This document shows positions 1 to 10,553 of a DNA stretch of 64,000 nt, piece by piece. A model generated the notes under the pieces. The model worked only from the letters and a program-made list of their open reading frames with translations, did not search any database and was not told where the DNA came from. The stretch is from Acanthosepion lycidas (lineage: Eukaryota; Mollusca; Cephalopoda; Sepiida; Sepiidae), in NCBI GenBank assembly GCA_963932145.1, contig OZ010580.1, positions 4,088,634-4,152,633 of the forward strand. Reading direction: 5' to 3'. The stretch's first letter is position 1; each line of letters begins with the position of its first letter. Position numbers and translations under genes: made by a program.

Positions 1-19
1 TTTAAGAGTTTTGCAAATC

Positions 20-142
20 GTTTACGGCCATATCACGTTGAACACACCGGTTCTCGTCCGATCACCGATCAAGTTAAGCAACGTCGAGCCTGGTCAGTAC
101 TTGGATGGGTGACCGCTTGGGAATACCAGGTGCTGTAAGTGC
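20..142 (+). rRNA. 5S rRNA, copy 1 (+3 class)
   Basis: This is the 5S RNA of the large ribosomal subunit, made by RNA polymerase III with TFIIIA. The common form in this array is 120 nt. Its ends pair as helix I: GTTTACGGC at the 5' end with GCTGTAAGT near the 3' end. The conserved CGTCCGATCACCG, AAGTTAAGC and GGATGGGTGACC blocks identify the family. The first base was chosen from this pairing; the last base could be off by one or two, because transcripts end in the T5 run that follows. This copy has an extra TCA after consensus position 49, making 123 nt and a perfect tandem CCGATCA repeat just before the A box. Its upstream TATA-like element lies outside the window. Unit length is 1,986 bp. 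Confidence 0.97.
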
Positions 143-147
143 TTTTT
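143..147 (+). terminator. Pol III T5 terminator of 5S
   Basis: A run of five T directly follows the last base of 5S copy 1. All 33 copies have the same run. T-runs of four or more are the standard RNA polymerase III stop. Confidence 0.9.
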
Positions 148-250
148 CTTCGAACCTTCAAATATTCACTAATTTTCGACGCTTTCACTATCTACTACTA
201 CATTTCTAACATAGAGATTTTGATTTGCTAAAATTTCCTTTAAATTTAAA

Positions 251-258
251 TTTTTTTT
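251..258 (+). terminator. Possible fail-safe terminator for 5S read-through
   Basis: A T8 run lies 108 bp after the 5S end, within an AAATTTAAATTT palindromic context. It would stop a polymerase that passed the T5 run. Its presence is seen; its role is inferred. Confidence 0.45.
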
Positions 259-261
259 ACG

Positions 262-267
262 AAAAAA
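262..267 (-). terminator. Possible fail-safe terminator for tRNA read-through
   Basis: An A6 run on the + strand reads as T6 on the - strand, so it would stop read-through from the facing tRNA-Gly gene. It lies only 3 bp from the T8 run that faces the other way. Confidence 0.4.
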
Positions 268-488
268 TACAAAACATTGGCACTGCATTGTTTTAGTCAA
301 ACAAATAAGACACGGATAATTCGAAAAATCTTGCCTCGATAAATTTATCAGGAACGGAATTCGAGTATCACATCTCTTCAAATGGCACACGTAGAATCGA
401 AGAACAACACTGATGAAAGCTGAAGGGCTTAAGAGACATCAGCATGTGGTCAAACGTAAGCGATCTGAGAGACACCTTTTACTGGATT

Positions 489-492
489 AAAA
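489..492 (-). terminator. Pol III T4 terminator of tRNA-Gly
   Basis: On the - strand the first run of four T (TCTTTTAAT) is about 37 nt past the tRNA 3' end. It predicts a 3' trailer of about 37-40 nt, longer than usual. It is kept throughout the array. Confidence 0.65.
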
Positions 493-539
493 GATTGCAC
501 GACAACACATTGGTGGTGACTACAACATTGCATCGGCCG

Positions 540-550
540 GGAATCGAACC
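540..550 (-). promoter_or_regulatory. tRNA B box
   Basis: The - strand reads GGTTCGATTCC, a perfect match to the TFIIIC B box. It is shown for copy 1. Copies 7, 13 and 27 carry a G-to-C change here, and copy 31 has lost most of it. Confidence 0.9.
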
Positions 551-581
551 CGGGCCGCCCGCGTGGCAGGCGAGCATTCTA

Positions 582-592
582 CCACTGAACCA
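582..592 (-). promoter_or_regulatory. tRNA A box
   Basis: The - strand reads TGGTTCAGTGG, an A box starting at tRNA position 8. It is unchanged in all 32 copies. Confidence 0.85.
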
Positions 593-628
593 CCGATGCT
601 AGGGACGTACGCAGTAGCTCGTCTCTTC

Positions 629-639
629 ATATTTTTAAT
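629..639 (-). promoter_or_regulatory. TATA-like element upstream of tRNA-Gly
   Basis: An A/T-only stretch lies about 30-40 bp upstream of the tRNA start on the - strand. Invertebrate tRNA genes often need such an upstream element; its use here is inferred. Confidence 0.4.
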
Positions 640-1971
640 TTTATTATGTATTTTTCAGTCAGAAATATCACGAATGGATAAATCAACTTTGATCACTGGA
701 TATAAAATATACAATTATAAATTGTTTCATCTTTCTAGAAAGTATATCTATACATTGACGTTTATAAGGAAGTTGGGATGGAAAACACTGAGTAATGAAT
801 AAATGAACATTTCGATAATCAAGTCTTTATTTAATAACGGCCAAGACGTAGTAAAATAAACGCTGGAAATTTCAATACGCTTAAAACCGACTTTTGCTTT
901 GCAATAGGGACTCGTATCACACAACGAATTTTCAAGTTGCGATGATTATACAAACTTTTGCAAGAAATTAGGCCAAAATATGGAACGAAAAATTAACTGT
1001 TAAATGGAATTCATGTTTTATCACGATGAAAAACGTGTCAATTAAATGAGAATGAGAATAAAATCTTTCATGTCTGCCGGTTGAATATGAAATGATTTTT
1101 TGTCGAATTACACAGGTTTTAGCAATTATAAAAGAAAAGCGAAGTGAAAAAATTCAAAGAAAGTAACACCACGTCTACTATAATATGAGGTTACTTGAAT
1201 AGATCAATATGTCAGAATATATGCAAAGAAATAATTTCGCCAGCGATTGGAAGGAGAGTAACTGACTTACGCTCAGTAAAATGATATTCGTGATAATAGC
1301 AATTTCAAAACAATGATGATGTTATACTTATTCAACTATTATTTATGTTTCGATAAAAGTTCATTGCATCTTTACAAATATGTGACAAGAGATAAAAACT
1401 GAAAATCATACAAAACTTTAAGAGGAAATGAGTCGGGTTTCGTTGTCTCCAGAGCAAGCACTGAAATGAATTCATTATAACTGGCGAGTCACACAAGCAC
1501 AACAACACGCAACACTTGTAGGGTAAAAATATGTATTCCGACAAAGGTTTTCCTTCTTAATGTTCGACGTGATAGGAAACGAGAAAATGTGCAACAGAAG
1601 TCTATCATATTAAGAGGAGACACGTGCGTGTAATTTTAACGCGGGAATGAATGGAAGGGCATGGATTTGCCGCTTATGGGGCGGAATGAAATATTCAGTA
1701 AAAAAACAAACAAACATGCGCGCACGAGAGACATCATGTACTATATACCGTCAGATTATTACAATTTATCGTGTCGCTTGTATTGTGTGAAGTTGAAAAA
1801 TCTTTTCGACGGTGCGAAAATTATAGAAAACAATATTGGATATAAAATAATGAAAATTGTTGTTTATCTCGGTGTAGAAATTTTCGACTACTTCGATGTT
1901 GTTTGTACTCAGTAGTAATGTATATTCGATAGGAAATAAAAGTAATGAAACAATGTCTGTTTGACTGCTTG

Positions 1972-1982
1972 TTAAATAAAAG
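1972..1982 (+). promoter_or_regulatory. TATA-like element upstream of 5S (unit 2)
   Basis: The sequence TTAAATAAAAG lies 24-34 bp before the 5S start, the position of the TATA-like element that supports 5S transcription in insects and fungi. It recurs before every 5S gene whose upstream region is in the window. A TTGCAAAT motif at 1997-2004 sits between it and the gene and is also conserved. Confidence 0.55.
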
Positions 1983-2005
1983 CTCATTTAAGAGTTTTGC
2001 AAATC

Positions 2006-2128
2006 GTTTACGGCCATATCACGTTGAACACACCGGTTCTCGTCCGATCACCGATCAAGTTAAGCGACGTCGAGCCTGGTCAGTACTTGGATGGGTGACC
2101 GCTTGGGAATACCAGGTGCTGTAAGTGC
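2006..2128 (+). rRNA. 5S rRNA, copy 2 (+3 class, A58G)
   Basis: It has the TCA insertion after position 49 and a private A-to-G change at consensus position 58, inside the A-box region (AAGCGACG instead of AAGCAACG). Unit length is 1,986 bp. Confidence 0.95.
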
Positions 2129-2514
2129 TTTTTCTTCGAACCTTCAAATATTCACTAATTTTCGACGCTTTCACTATCTACTACTACATTTCTAACATAG
2201 AGATTTTGATTTGCTAAAATTTCCTTTAAATTTAAATTTTTTTTACGAAAAAATACAAAACATTGGCACTGCATTGTTTTAGTCAAACAAATAAGACACG
2301 GATAATTCGAAAAATCTTGCCTCGATAAATTTATCAGGAACGGAATTCGACTATCACATCTCTTCAAATGGCACACGTAGAATCGAAGAACAACACTGAT
2401 GAAAGCTGAACGGCTTAAGAGACATCAGCATGTGGTCAAACGTAAGCGATCTGAGAGACACCTTTTACTGGATTAAAAGATTGCACGACAACACATTGGT
2501 GGTGACTACAACAT

Positions 2515-2585
2515 TGCATCGGCCGGGAATCGAACCCAGGCCGCCCGCGTGGCAGGGGAGCATTCTACCACTGAACCACCGATGC
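2515..2585 (-). tRNA. tRNA-Gly-GCC: tRNA-Gly(GCC), copy 2, stem variant
   Basis: Two changes from the reference are seen. G30 is C, giving a C-C mismatch with C40 in the anticodon stem. C50 is T, giving a tolerable U-G pair in the T stem. The anticodon is unchanged. Function is doubtful but not excluded. Confidence 0.85.
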
Positions 2586-3991
2586 TAGCGACGTACGCAC
2601 TAGCTCGTCTCTTCATATTTTTAATTTTATTATGTATTTTTCAGTCAGAAATATCACGAATGGATAAATCAACTTTGATCACTGGATATAAAATATACAA
2701 TTATAAATTGTTTCATCTTTCTAGAAAGTATATCTATACACTGACGTTTATAAGGAAGTTGGGATGGAAAACACTGAGTAATGAATAAATGAACATTTCG
2801 ATAATCAAGTCTTTATTTAATAACGGCCAAGACGTTGTAAAATAAACGCTGGAAATTTCAATACGCTTAAAACCGACTTTTGCTTTGCAATAGGGACTCG
2901 TATCACACAACGAATTTTCAAGTTGCGATGATTATACAAACTTTTGCAAGAAATTAGGCCAAAATATGGAACGAAAAATTAACTGTTAAATGGAATTCAT
3001 GTTTTATCACGATGAAAAACGTGTCAATTAAATGAGAATGAGAATAAAATCTTTCATGTCTGCCGGTTGAATATGAAATGATTTTTTGTCGAATTACACA
3101 GGTTTTAGCAATTATAAAAGAAAAGCGAAGTGAAAAAATTCAAAGAAAGTAACACCACGTCTACTATAATATGAGGTTACTTGAATAGATCAATATGTCA
3201 GAATATATGCAAAGAAATAATTTCGCCAGCGATTGGAAGGAGAGTAACTGACTTACGCTCAGTAAAATGATATTCGTGATAATAGCAATTTCAAAACAAT
3301 GATGATGTTATACTTATTCAACTATTATTTATGTTTCGATAAAAGTTCATTGCATCTTTACAAATATGTGACAAGAGATAAAAACTGAAAATCATACAAA
3401 ACTTTAAGAGGAAATGAGTCGGGTTTCGTTGTCTCCAGAGCAAGCACTGAAATGAATTCATTATAAGTGGCGAGTCACACAAGCACACCAACACGCAACG
3501 CTTGTAGGGTAAAAATATGTATTCCGACAAAGGTTTTCCTTCTTAGTGTTCGACGTGATAGGAAACGAGAAAATGTGCAACAGAAGTCTATCATATTAAG
3601 AGGAGACACGTGCGTGTAATTTTAACGCGGGAATGAATGGAAGAGCATGGATTTGCCGCTTATGGGGCGGAATGAAATATTCAGTAAAAAAACAAACAAA
3701 CATACGCGCACGAGAGACATCATGTACTATATACCGTCAGATTATTACAATTTATCGTGTCGCTTGTATTGTGTGAAGTTGAAAAACTTTTTCGACGGTG
3801 CGAAAATTATAGAAAAGAATATTGGATATAAAATAATGAAAATTGTTGTTTATCTCGGTGTAGAAATTTTCGACTACTTCGATGTTGTTTGTACTCAGTA
3901 GTAATGTATATTCGATAGGAAATAAAAGTAATGAAACAATGTCTGTTTGACTGCTTGTTAAATAAAAGTTCATTTAAGAGCTTTGCAAATC

Positions 3992-4114
3992 GTTTACGGC
4001 CATATCACGTTGAACACACCGGTTCTCGTCCGATCACCGATCAAGTTAAGCAACGTCGAGCCTGGTCAGTACTTGGATGGGTGACCGCTTGGGAATACCA
4101 GGTGCTGTAAGTGC
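3992..4114 (+). rRNA. 5S rRNA, copy 3 (+3 class)
   Basis: It has the TCA insertion and otherwise the consensus. Its unit is 1,993 bp because the long spacer also has the 9-bp deletion and the 16-bp duplication. Confidence 0.97.
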
Positions 4115-4500
4115 TTTTTCTTCGAACCTTCAAATATTCACTAATTTTCGACGCTTTCACTATCTACTACTACATTTCTAACATAGAGATTTTGATTTGC
4201 TAAAATTTCCTTTAAATTTAAATTTTTTTTACGAAAAAATACAAAACATTGGCACTGCATTGTTTTAGTCAAACAAATAAGACACGGATAATTCGAAAAA
4301 TCTTGCCTCGATAAATTTATCAGGAACGGAATTCGAGTATCACATCTCTTCAAATGGCACACGTAGAATCGAAGAACAACACTGATGAAAGCTGAAGGGC
4401 TTAAGAGACATCAGCATGTGGTCAAACGTAAGCGATCTGAGAGACACCTTTTACTGGATTAAAAGATTGCACGACAACACATTGGTGGTGACTACAACAT

Positions 4501-4571
4501 TGCATCGGCCGGGAATCGAACCCGGGCCGCCCGCGTGGCAGGCGAGCATTCTACCACTGAACCACCGATGC
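4501..4571 (-). tRNA. tRNA-Gly-GCC: tRNA-Gly(GCC), copy 3, canonical
   Basis: It is identical to the reference. The 5' flank carries the TATCCAGTAG variant shared with copies 8, 14 and 17. Confidence 0.97.
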
Positions 4572-5310
4572 TAGCGACGTATCCAGTAGCTCGTCTCTTC
4601 ATATTTTTAATTTTATTATGTATTTTTCAGTCAGAAATATCACGAATGGATAAATCAACTTTGATCACTGGATATAAAATATACAATTATAAATTGTTTC
4701 ATCTTTCTAGAAAGTATATCTATACACTGACGTTTATAAGGAAGTTGGGATGGAAAACACTGAGTAATGAATAAATGAACATTTCGATAATCAAGTCTTT
4801 ATTTAATAACGGCCAAAAATAAACGCTGGAAATTTCAATACGCTTAAAACCGACTTTTGCTTTGCAATAGGGACTCGTATCACACAACGAATTTTCAAGT
4901 TGCGATGATTATACAAACTTTTGCAAGAAATTAGGCCAAAATATGGAACGAAAAATTAACTGTTAAATGGAATTCATGTTTTATCACGATGAAAAACGTG
5001 TCAATTAAATGAGAATGAGAATAAAATCTTTCATGTCTGCCGGTTGAATATGAAATGATTTTTTGTCGAATTACACAGGTTTTAGCAATTATAAAAGAAA
5101 AGCGAAGTGAAAAAATTCAAAGAAAGTAACACCACGTCTACTATAATATGAGGTTACTTGAATAGATCAATATGTCAGAATATATGCAAAGAAATAATTT
5201 CGCCAGCGATTGGAAGGAGAGTAACTGACTTACGCTCAGTAAAATGATATTCGTGATAATAGCAATTTCAAAACAATGATGATGTTATACTTATTCAACT
5301 ATTATTTATG

Positions 5311-5342
5311 TTTCGATAAAAGTTCATTTCGATAAAAGTTAA
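5311..5342. repeat. 16-bp tandem duplication (unit 3)
   Basis: TTTCGATAAAAGTTCA is present twice in tandem. The second copy here ends AA instead of CA, unique to this unit. The duplication is also in units 9, 11, 15, 17, 24 and 28. Confidence 0.95.
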
Positions 5343-5984
5343 TTGCATCTTTACAAATATGTGACAAGAGATAAAAACTGAAAATCATACAAAACTTTAA
5401 GAGGAAATGAGTCGGGTTTCGTTGTCTCCAGAGCAAGCACTGAAATGAATTCATTATAACTGGCGAGTCACACAAGCACACCAACACGCAACACTTGTAG
5501 GGTAAAAATATGTATTCCGACAAAGGTTTTCTTTCTTAGTGTTCGACGTGATAGGAAACGAGAAAATGTGCAACAGAAGTCTACCATATTAAGAAGAGAC
5601 ACGTGCGTGTAATTTTAACGCGGGAATGAATGGAAGAGCATGGATTTGCCGCTTATGGGGCGGAATGAAATATTCAGTAAAAAAACAAACAAACATACGC
5701 GCACGAGAGACATCATGTACTATATACCGTCAGATTATTACAATTTATCGTGTCGCTTGTATTGTGTGAAGTTGAAAAATCTTTTCGACGGTGCGAAAAT
5801 TATAGAAAACAATATTGGATATAAAATAATGAAAATTGTTGTTTATCTCGGTGTAGAAATTTTCGACTACTTCGATGTTGTTTGTACTCAGTAGTAATGT
5901 ATATTCGATAGGAAATAAAAGTAATGAAACAATGTCTGTTTGACTGCTTGTTAAATAAAAGCTCATTTAAGAGCTTTGCAAATC

Positions 5985-6104
5985 GTTTACGGCCATATCA
6001 CGTTGAACACACCGGTTCTCGTCCGATCACCGAAGTTAAGCAACGTCGAGCCTGGTCAGTACTTGGATGGGTGACCGCTTGGGAATACCAGGTGCTGTAA
6101 GTGC
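5985..6104 (+). rRNA. 5S rRNA, copy 4 (standard 120 nt)
   Basis: This is the consensus 120-nt form without the TCA insertion. It is followed by the 22-bp duplication that repeats the terminator. Unit length is 2,010 bp, the longest in the window. Confidence 0.97.
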
Positions 6105-6109
6105 TTTTT

Positions 6110-6131
6110 GCTTCTTTTGTCTGTGCTTTTT
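6110..6131. repeat. 22-bp insertion duplicating the 5S tail and terminator (unit 4)
   Basis: Directly after the T5 run a 22-bp insert ends in a second TGTGCTTTTT, so this unit has two T5 stops in series. The same insert occurs at 18029-18050, 22024-22045, 29982-30003, 33980-34001, 47906-47927, 57720-57741 and 59725-59746. Confidence 0.95.
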
Positions 6132-6512
6132 CTTCGAACCTTCAAATATTCACTAATTTTCGACGCTTTCACTATCTACTACTACATTTCTAACATAGAG
6201 ATTTTGATTTGCTAAAATTTCCTTTAAATTTAAATTTTTTTTACGAAAAAATACAAAACATTGGCACTGCATTGTTTTAGTCAAACAAATAAGACACGGA
6301 TAATTCGAAAAATCTTGCCTCGATAAATTTATCAGGAACGGAATTCGAGTATCACATCTCTTCAAATGGCACACGTAGAATCGAAGAACAACACTGATGA
6401 AAGCTGAAGGGCTTAAGAGACATCAGCATGTGGTCAAACGTAAGCGATCTGAGAGACACCTTTTACTGGATTAAAAGATTGCACGACAACACATTGGTGG
6501 TGACTACAACAT

Positions 6513-6583
6513 TGCATCGGCCGGGAATCGAACCCGGGCCGCCCGCGTGGCAGGCGAGCATTCTACCACTGAACCACCGATGC
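6513..6583 (-). tRNA. tRNA-Gly-GCC: tRNA-Gly(GCC), copy 4, canonical
   Basis: It is identical to the reference. The 5' flank has the TACGCCGTAG variant shared with copies 10, 12 and 16. Confidence 0.97.
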
Positions 6584-8043
6584 TAGCGACGTACGCCGTA
6601 GCTCGTCTCTTCATATTTTTAATTTTATTATGTATTTTTCAGTCAGAAATATCACGAATGGATAAATCAACTTTGATCACTGGATATAAAATATACAATT
6701 ATAAATTGTTTCATCTTTCTAGAAAGTATATCTATACATTGACGTTTATAAGGAAGTTGGGATGGAAAACACTGAGTAATGAATAAATGAACATTTCGAT
6801 AATCAAGTCTTTATTTAATAACGGCCAAGACGTAGTAAAATAAACGCTGGAAATTTCAATACGCTTAAAACCGACTTTTGCTTTGCAATAGGGACTCGTA
6901 TCACACAACGAATTTTCAAGTTGCGATGATTATACAAACTTTTGCAAGAAATTAGGCCAAAATATGGAACGAAAAATTAACTGTTAAATGGAATTCATGT
7001 TTTATCACGATGAAAAACGTGTCAATTAAATGAGAATGAGAATAAAATCTTTCATGTCTGCCGGTTGAATATGAAATGATTTTTTGTCGAATTACACAGG
7101 TTTTAGCAATTATAAAAGAAAAGCGAAGTGAAAAAATTCAAAGAAAGTAACACCACGTCTACTATAATATGAGGTTACTTGAATAGATCAATATGTCAGA
7201 ATATATGCAAAGAAATAATTTCGCCAGCGATTGGAAGGAGAGTAACTGACTTACGCTCAGTAAAATGATATTCGTGATAATAGCAATTTCAAAACAATGA
7301 TGATGTTATACTTATTCAACTATTATTTATGTTTCGATAAAAGTTCATTGCATCTTTACAAATATGTGACAAGAGATAAAAACTGAAAATCATACAAAAC
7401 TTTAAGAGGAAATGAGTCGGGTTTCGTTGTCTCCAGAGCAAGCACTGAAATGAATTCATTATAACTGGCGAGTCACACAAGCACACCAACACGCAACACT
7501 TGTAGGGTAAAAATATGTATTCCGACAAAGGTTTTCTTTCTTAGTGTTCGACGTGATAGGAAACGAGAAAATGTGCAACAGAAGTCTACCATATTAAGAG
7601 GAGACACGTGCGTGTAATTTTAACGCGGGAATGAATGGAAGAGCATGGATTTGCCGCTTATGGGGCGGAATGAAATATTCAGTAAAAAAACAAACAAACA
7701 TACGCGCACGAGAGACATCATGCATTGTACTATATACCGTCAGATTATTACAATTTATCGTGTCGCTTGTATTGTGTGAAGTTGAAAAATCTTTTCGACG
7801 GTGCGAAAATTATAGAAAACAATATTGGATATAAAATAATGAAAATTGTTGTTTATCTCGGTGTAGAAATTTTCGACTACTTCGATGTTGTTTGTACTCA
7901 GTAGTAATGTATATTCGATAGGAAATAAAAGTAATGAAACAATGTCTGTTTGACTGCTTGTTAAATAAAAGCTCATTTAAGAGCTTTGCAAATCGTTTAC
8001 GGCCATATCACGTTGAACACACCGGTTCTCGTCCGATCACCGA

Positions 8044-8058
8044 AGTTAAGCAACGTCG
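8044..8058 (+). promoter_or_regulatory. 5S internal control region, A box
   Basis: Consensus positions 50-64 start with AGTTAAGCAACG and correspond to the A box of the 5S internal promoter. It is shown for the standard copy 5; the TCA insertion of the +3 class sits directly before it. Confidence 0.8.
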
Positions 8059-8073
8059 AGCCTGGTCAGTACT

Positions 8074-8091
8074 TGGATGGGTGACCGCTTG
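8074..8091 (+). promoter_or_regulatory. 5S internal control region, C box
   Basis: Consensus positions 80-97, TGGATGGGTGACCGCTTG, correspond to the TFIIIA-binding C box. No copy in the window has a change in this stretch. Confidence 0.8.
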
Positions 8092-8500
8092 GGAATACCA
8101 GGTGCTGTAAGTGCTTTTTCTTCGAACCTTCAAATATTCACTAATTTTCGACGCTTTCACTATCTACTACTACATTTCTAACATAGAGATTTTGATTTGC
8201 TAAAATTTCCTTTAAATTTAAATTTTTTTTACGAAAAAATACAAAACATTGGCACTGCATTGTTTTAGTCAAACAAATAAGACACGGATAATTCGAAAAA
8301 TCTTGCCTCGATAAATTTATCAGGAACGGAATTCGACTATCACATCTCTTCAAATGGCACACGTAGAATCGAAGAACAACACTGATGAAAGCTGAAGGGC
8401 TTAAGAGACATCAGCATGTGGTCAAACGTAAGCGATCTGAGAGACACCTTTTACTGGATTAAAAGATTGCACGACAACACATTGGTGGTGCCTACAACAT

Positions 8501-8571
8501 TGCATCGGCCGGGAATCGAACCCGGGCCGCCCGCGTGGCAGGGGAGCATTCTACCACTGAACCACCGATGC
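8501..8571 (-). tRNA. tRNA-Gly-GCC: tRNA-Gly(GCC), copy 5, G30C variant
   Basis: G30 is C, which makes a C-C mismatch in the anticodon stem. The 3' flank GTGCCTAC and 5' flank GCACTAG travel with this change in copies 5, 18, 25 and 29. Confidence 0.88.
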
Positions 8572-9976
8572 TAGCGACGTACGCACTAGCTCGTCTCTTC
8601 ATATTTTTAATTTTATTATGTATTTTTCAGTCAGAAATATCACGAATGGATAAATCAACTTTGATCACTGGATATAAAATATACAATTATAAATTGTTTC
8701 ATCTTTCTAGAAAGTATATCTATACACTGACGTTTATAAGGAAGTTGGGATGGAAAACACTGAGTAATGAATAAATGAACATTTCGATAATCAAGTCTTT
8801 ATTTAATAACGGCCAAGACGTAGTAAAATAAACGCTGGAAATTTCAATACGCTTAAAACCGACTTTTGCTTTGCAATAGGGACTCGTATCACACAACGAA
8901 TTTTCAAGTTGCGATGATTATACAAACTTTTGCAAGAAATTAGGCCAAAATATGGAACGAAAAATTAACTGTTAAATGGAATTCATGTTTTATCACGATG
9001 AAAAACGTGTCAATTAAATGAGAATGAGAATAAAATCTTTCATGTCTGCCGGTTGAATATGAAATGATTTTTTGTCGAATTACACAGGTTTTAGCAATTA
9101 TAAAAGAAAAGCGAAGTGAAAAAATTCAAAGAAAGTAACACCACGTCTACTATAATATGAGGTTACTTGAATAGATCAATATGTCAGAATATATGCAAAG
9201 AAATAATTTCGCCAGCGATTGGAAGGAGAGTAACTGACTTACGCTCAGTAAAATGATATTCGTGATAATAGCAATTTCAAAACAATGATGATGTTATACT
9301 TATTCAACTATTATTTATGTTTCGATAAAAGTTCATTGCATCTTTACAAATATGTGACAAGAGATAAAAACTGAAAATCATACAAAACTTTAAGAGGAAA
9401 TGAGTCGGGTTTCGTTGTCTCCAGAGCAAGCACTGAAATGAATTCATTATAACTGGCGAGTCACACAAGCACACCAACACGCAACACTTGTAGGGTAAAA
9501 ATATGTATTCCGACAAAGGTTTTCTTTCTTAGTGTTCGACGTGGTAGGAAACGAGAAAATGTGCAACAGAAGTCTATCATATTAAGAGGAGACACGTGCG
9601 TGTAATTTTAACGCGGGAATGAATGGAAGAGCATGGATTTGCCGCTTATGGGGCGGAATGAAATATTCAGTAAAAAACAAACAAACATACGCGCACGAGA
9701 GACATCATGTACTATATACCGTCAGATTATTACAATTTATCGTGTCGCTTGTATTGTGTGAAGTTGAAAAATCTTTTCGACGGTGCGAAAATTATAGAAA
9801 ACAATATTGGATATAAAATAATGAAAATTGTTGTTTATCTCGGTGTAGAAATTTTCGACTACTTCGATGTTGTTTGTACTCAGTAGTAATGTATATTCGA
9901 TAGGAAATAAAAGTAATGAAACAATGTCTGTTTGACTGCTTGTTAAATAAAAGCTCATTTAAGAGCTTTGCAAATC

Positions 9977-10096
9977 GTTTACGGCCATATCACGTTGAAC
10001 ACACCGGTTCTCGTCCGATCACCGAAGTTAAGCAACGTCGAGCCTGGTCAGTACTTGGATGGGTGACCGCTTGGGAATACCAGGTGCTGTAAGTGC
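9977..10096 (+). rRNA. 5S rRNA, copy 6 (standard 120 nt)
   Basis: Consensus sequence. Unit length is 1,988 bp, from a 5-bp ATTCA insertion in the long spacer near 11161. Confidence 0.97.
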
Positions 10097-10482
10097 TTTT
10101 TCTTCGAACCTTCAAATATTCACTAATTTTCGACGCTTTCACTATCTACTACTACATTTCTAACATAGAGATTTTGATTTGCTAAAATTTCCTTTAAATT
10201 TAAATTTTTTTTACGAAAAAATACAAAACATTGGCACTGCATTGTTTTAGTCAAACAAATAAGACACGGATAATTCGAAAAATCTTGCCTCGATAAATTT
10301 ATCAGGAACGGAATTCGACTATCACATCTCTTCAAATGGCACACGTAGAATCGAAGAACAACACTTATGAAAGCTGAAGGGCTTAAGAGACATCAGCATG
10401 TGGTCAAACGTAAGCGATCTGAGAGACACCTTTTACTGGATTAAAAGATTGCATGACAACACATTGGTGGTGACTACAACAT

Positions 10483-10553
10483 TGCATCGGCCGGGAATCG
10501 AACCCGGGCCGCCCGCGTGGCAGGCGAGCATTCTACCACTGAACCACCGATGT
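10483..10553 (-). tRNA. tRNA-Gly-GCC: tRNA-Gly(GCC), copy 6, G1A variant
   Basis: The first base is A instead of G while C72 is kept, so the terminal acceptor pair is A-C. The flanks carry the changes GCATGACAAC and CTCGACTCTTC shared with copies 19 and 26. Processing and charging are probably weakened. Confidence 0.85.

Larger units (their letters stand above)
143..528. other. Convergent intergenic spacer (unit 1)
   Basis: This is the AT-rich spacer between the 3' ends of the facing 5S and tRNA-Gly genes. It holds the 5S terminator, an A/T palindromic stretch leading into T8 (251-258), an A6 run (262-267) and the T4 stop of the tRNA on the - strand (489-492). A 73-codon - strand open frame at 169-390 is judged accidental. 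I see no other gene. The same spacer occurs in every unit, 22 bp longer in units 4, 10, 12, 16, 18, 25, 30 and 31. Confidence 0.8.
529..599 (-). tRNA. tRNA-Gly-GCC: tRNA-Gly(GCC), copy 1, canonical
   Basis: This is a cytosolic glycine tRNA decoding GGC and GGU. On the - strand it is 71 nt including discriminator A73. The acceptor strand GCATCGG pairs with CCGATGC, the D arm has AGTGGTA in the loop, the anticodon loop reads CTGCCAC (anticodon GCC), and the T arm is CCGGG-TTCGATT-CCCGG. There is no intron and no encoded CCA, as expected for a eukaryotic nuclear gene. Base 26 is G and base 44 is C, so these could pair and extend the anticodon stem. The gene faces the 5S gene, with 386 bp between them. 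Eighteen of the 32 copies have exactly this sequence and serve as the reference here. Confidence 0.97.
600..2005. other. Long intergenic spacer (unit 1)
   Basis: About 1.4 kb of AT-rich sequence lies between the 5' end of the tRNA gene and the next 5S. I looked for snRNA, spliced-leader RNA, histone and further tRNA genes and recognised none. It holds a 12-bp palindrome AATGAATTCATT at 1465-1476, an A-rich CAAA stretch near 1697-1714, and four recurring indel sites. Open frames of 70-84 codons on both strands overlap each other and look accidental. The other units have the same spacer; units 7 and 28 have deletions in it. Confidence 0.75.
7995..8114 (+). rRNA. 5S rRNA, copy 5 (standard 120 nt)
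   Basis: Consensus sequence. Unit length is 1,982 bp because the A-run before the CAAA stretch is one base shorter (near 9676). Confidence 0.97.

Noticed and set aside
148..160. B-box-like GGTTCGAA on the - strand just after the 5S terminator
   Set aside because: It lacks the final CC of the B box and has no A box or tRNA-like fold next to it.
169..390. 73-codon - strand open frame present in every unit
   Set aside because: It lies in the AT-rich convergent spacer, has no recognisable domain, and overlaps the proposed terminators. It recurs only because the units are nearly identical.
563..802. 79-codon + strand open frame (98 codons in units 6, 19 and 26)
   Set aside because: Its first 12 codons are the antisense of the tRNA-Gly gene. 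Its start is lost or changed with tRNA variants, and its length shifts with a single spacer change.
1092..1103. Sm-site-like ATTTTTTG, considered as part of an snRNA or spliced-leader gene
   Set aside because: No U1, U2, U4, U5 or U6 signature, no splice-donor exon with suitable spacing, and no clear 3' stem-loop follows it.
1332..1544. 70-codon - strand open frame
   Set aside because: Its C-terminus changes with the 16-bp duplication and it is truncated in unit 28. It has cysteine and phenylalanine-rich composition typical of AT-rich noise.
1661..1987. Overlapping 84-codon + and 73-codon - strand open frames
   Set aside because: Two frames on opposite strands over the same bases cannot both be constrained. 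Single-base and 5-bp indels in units 4, 5 and 26 shift the + frame.
1997..2004. Octamer-like TTGCAAAT right before the 5S
   Set aside because: It matches 7 of 8 bases of ATGCAAAT, but one short AT-rich motif so close to the start is weak evidence for an octamer factor.
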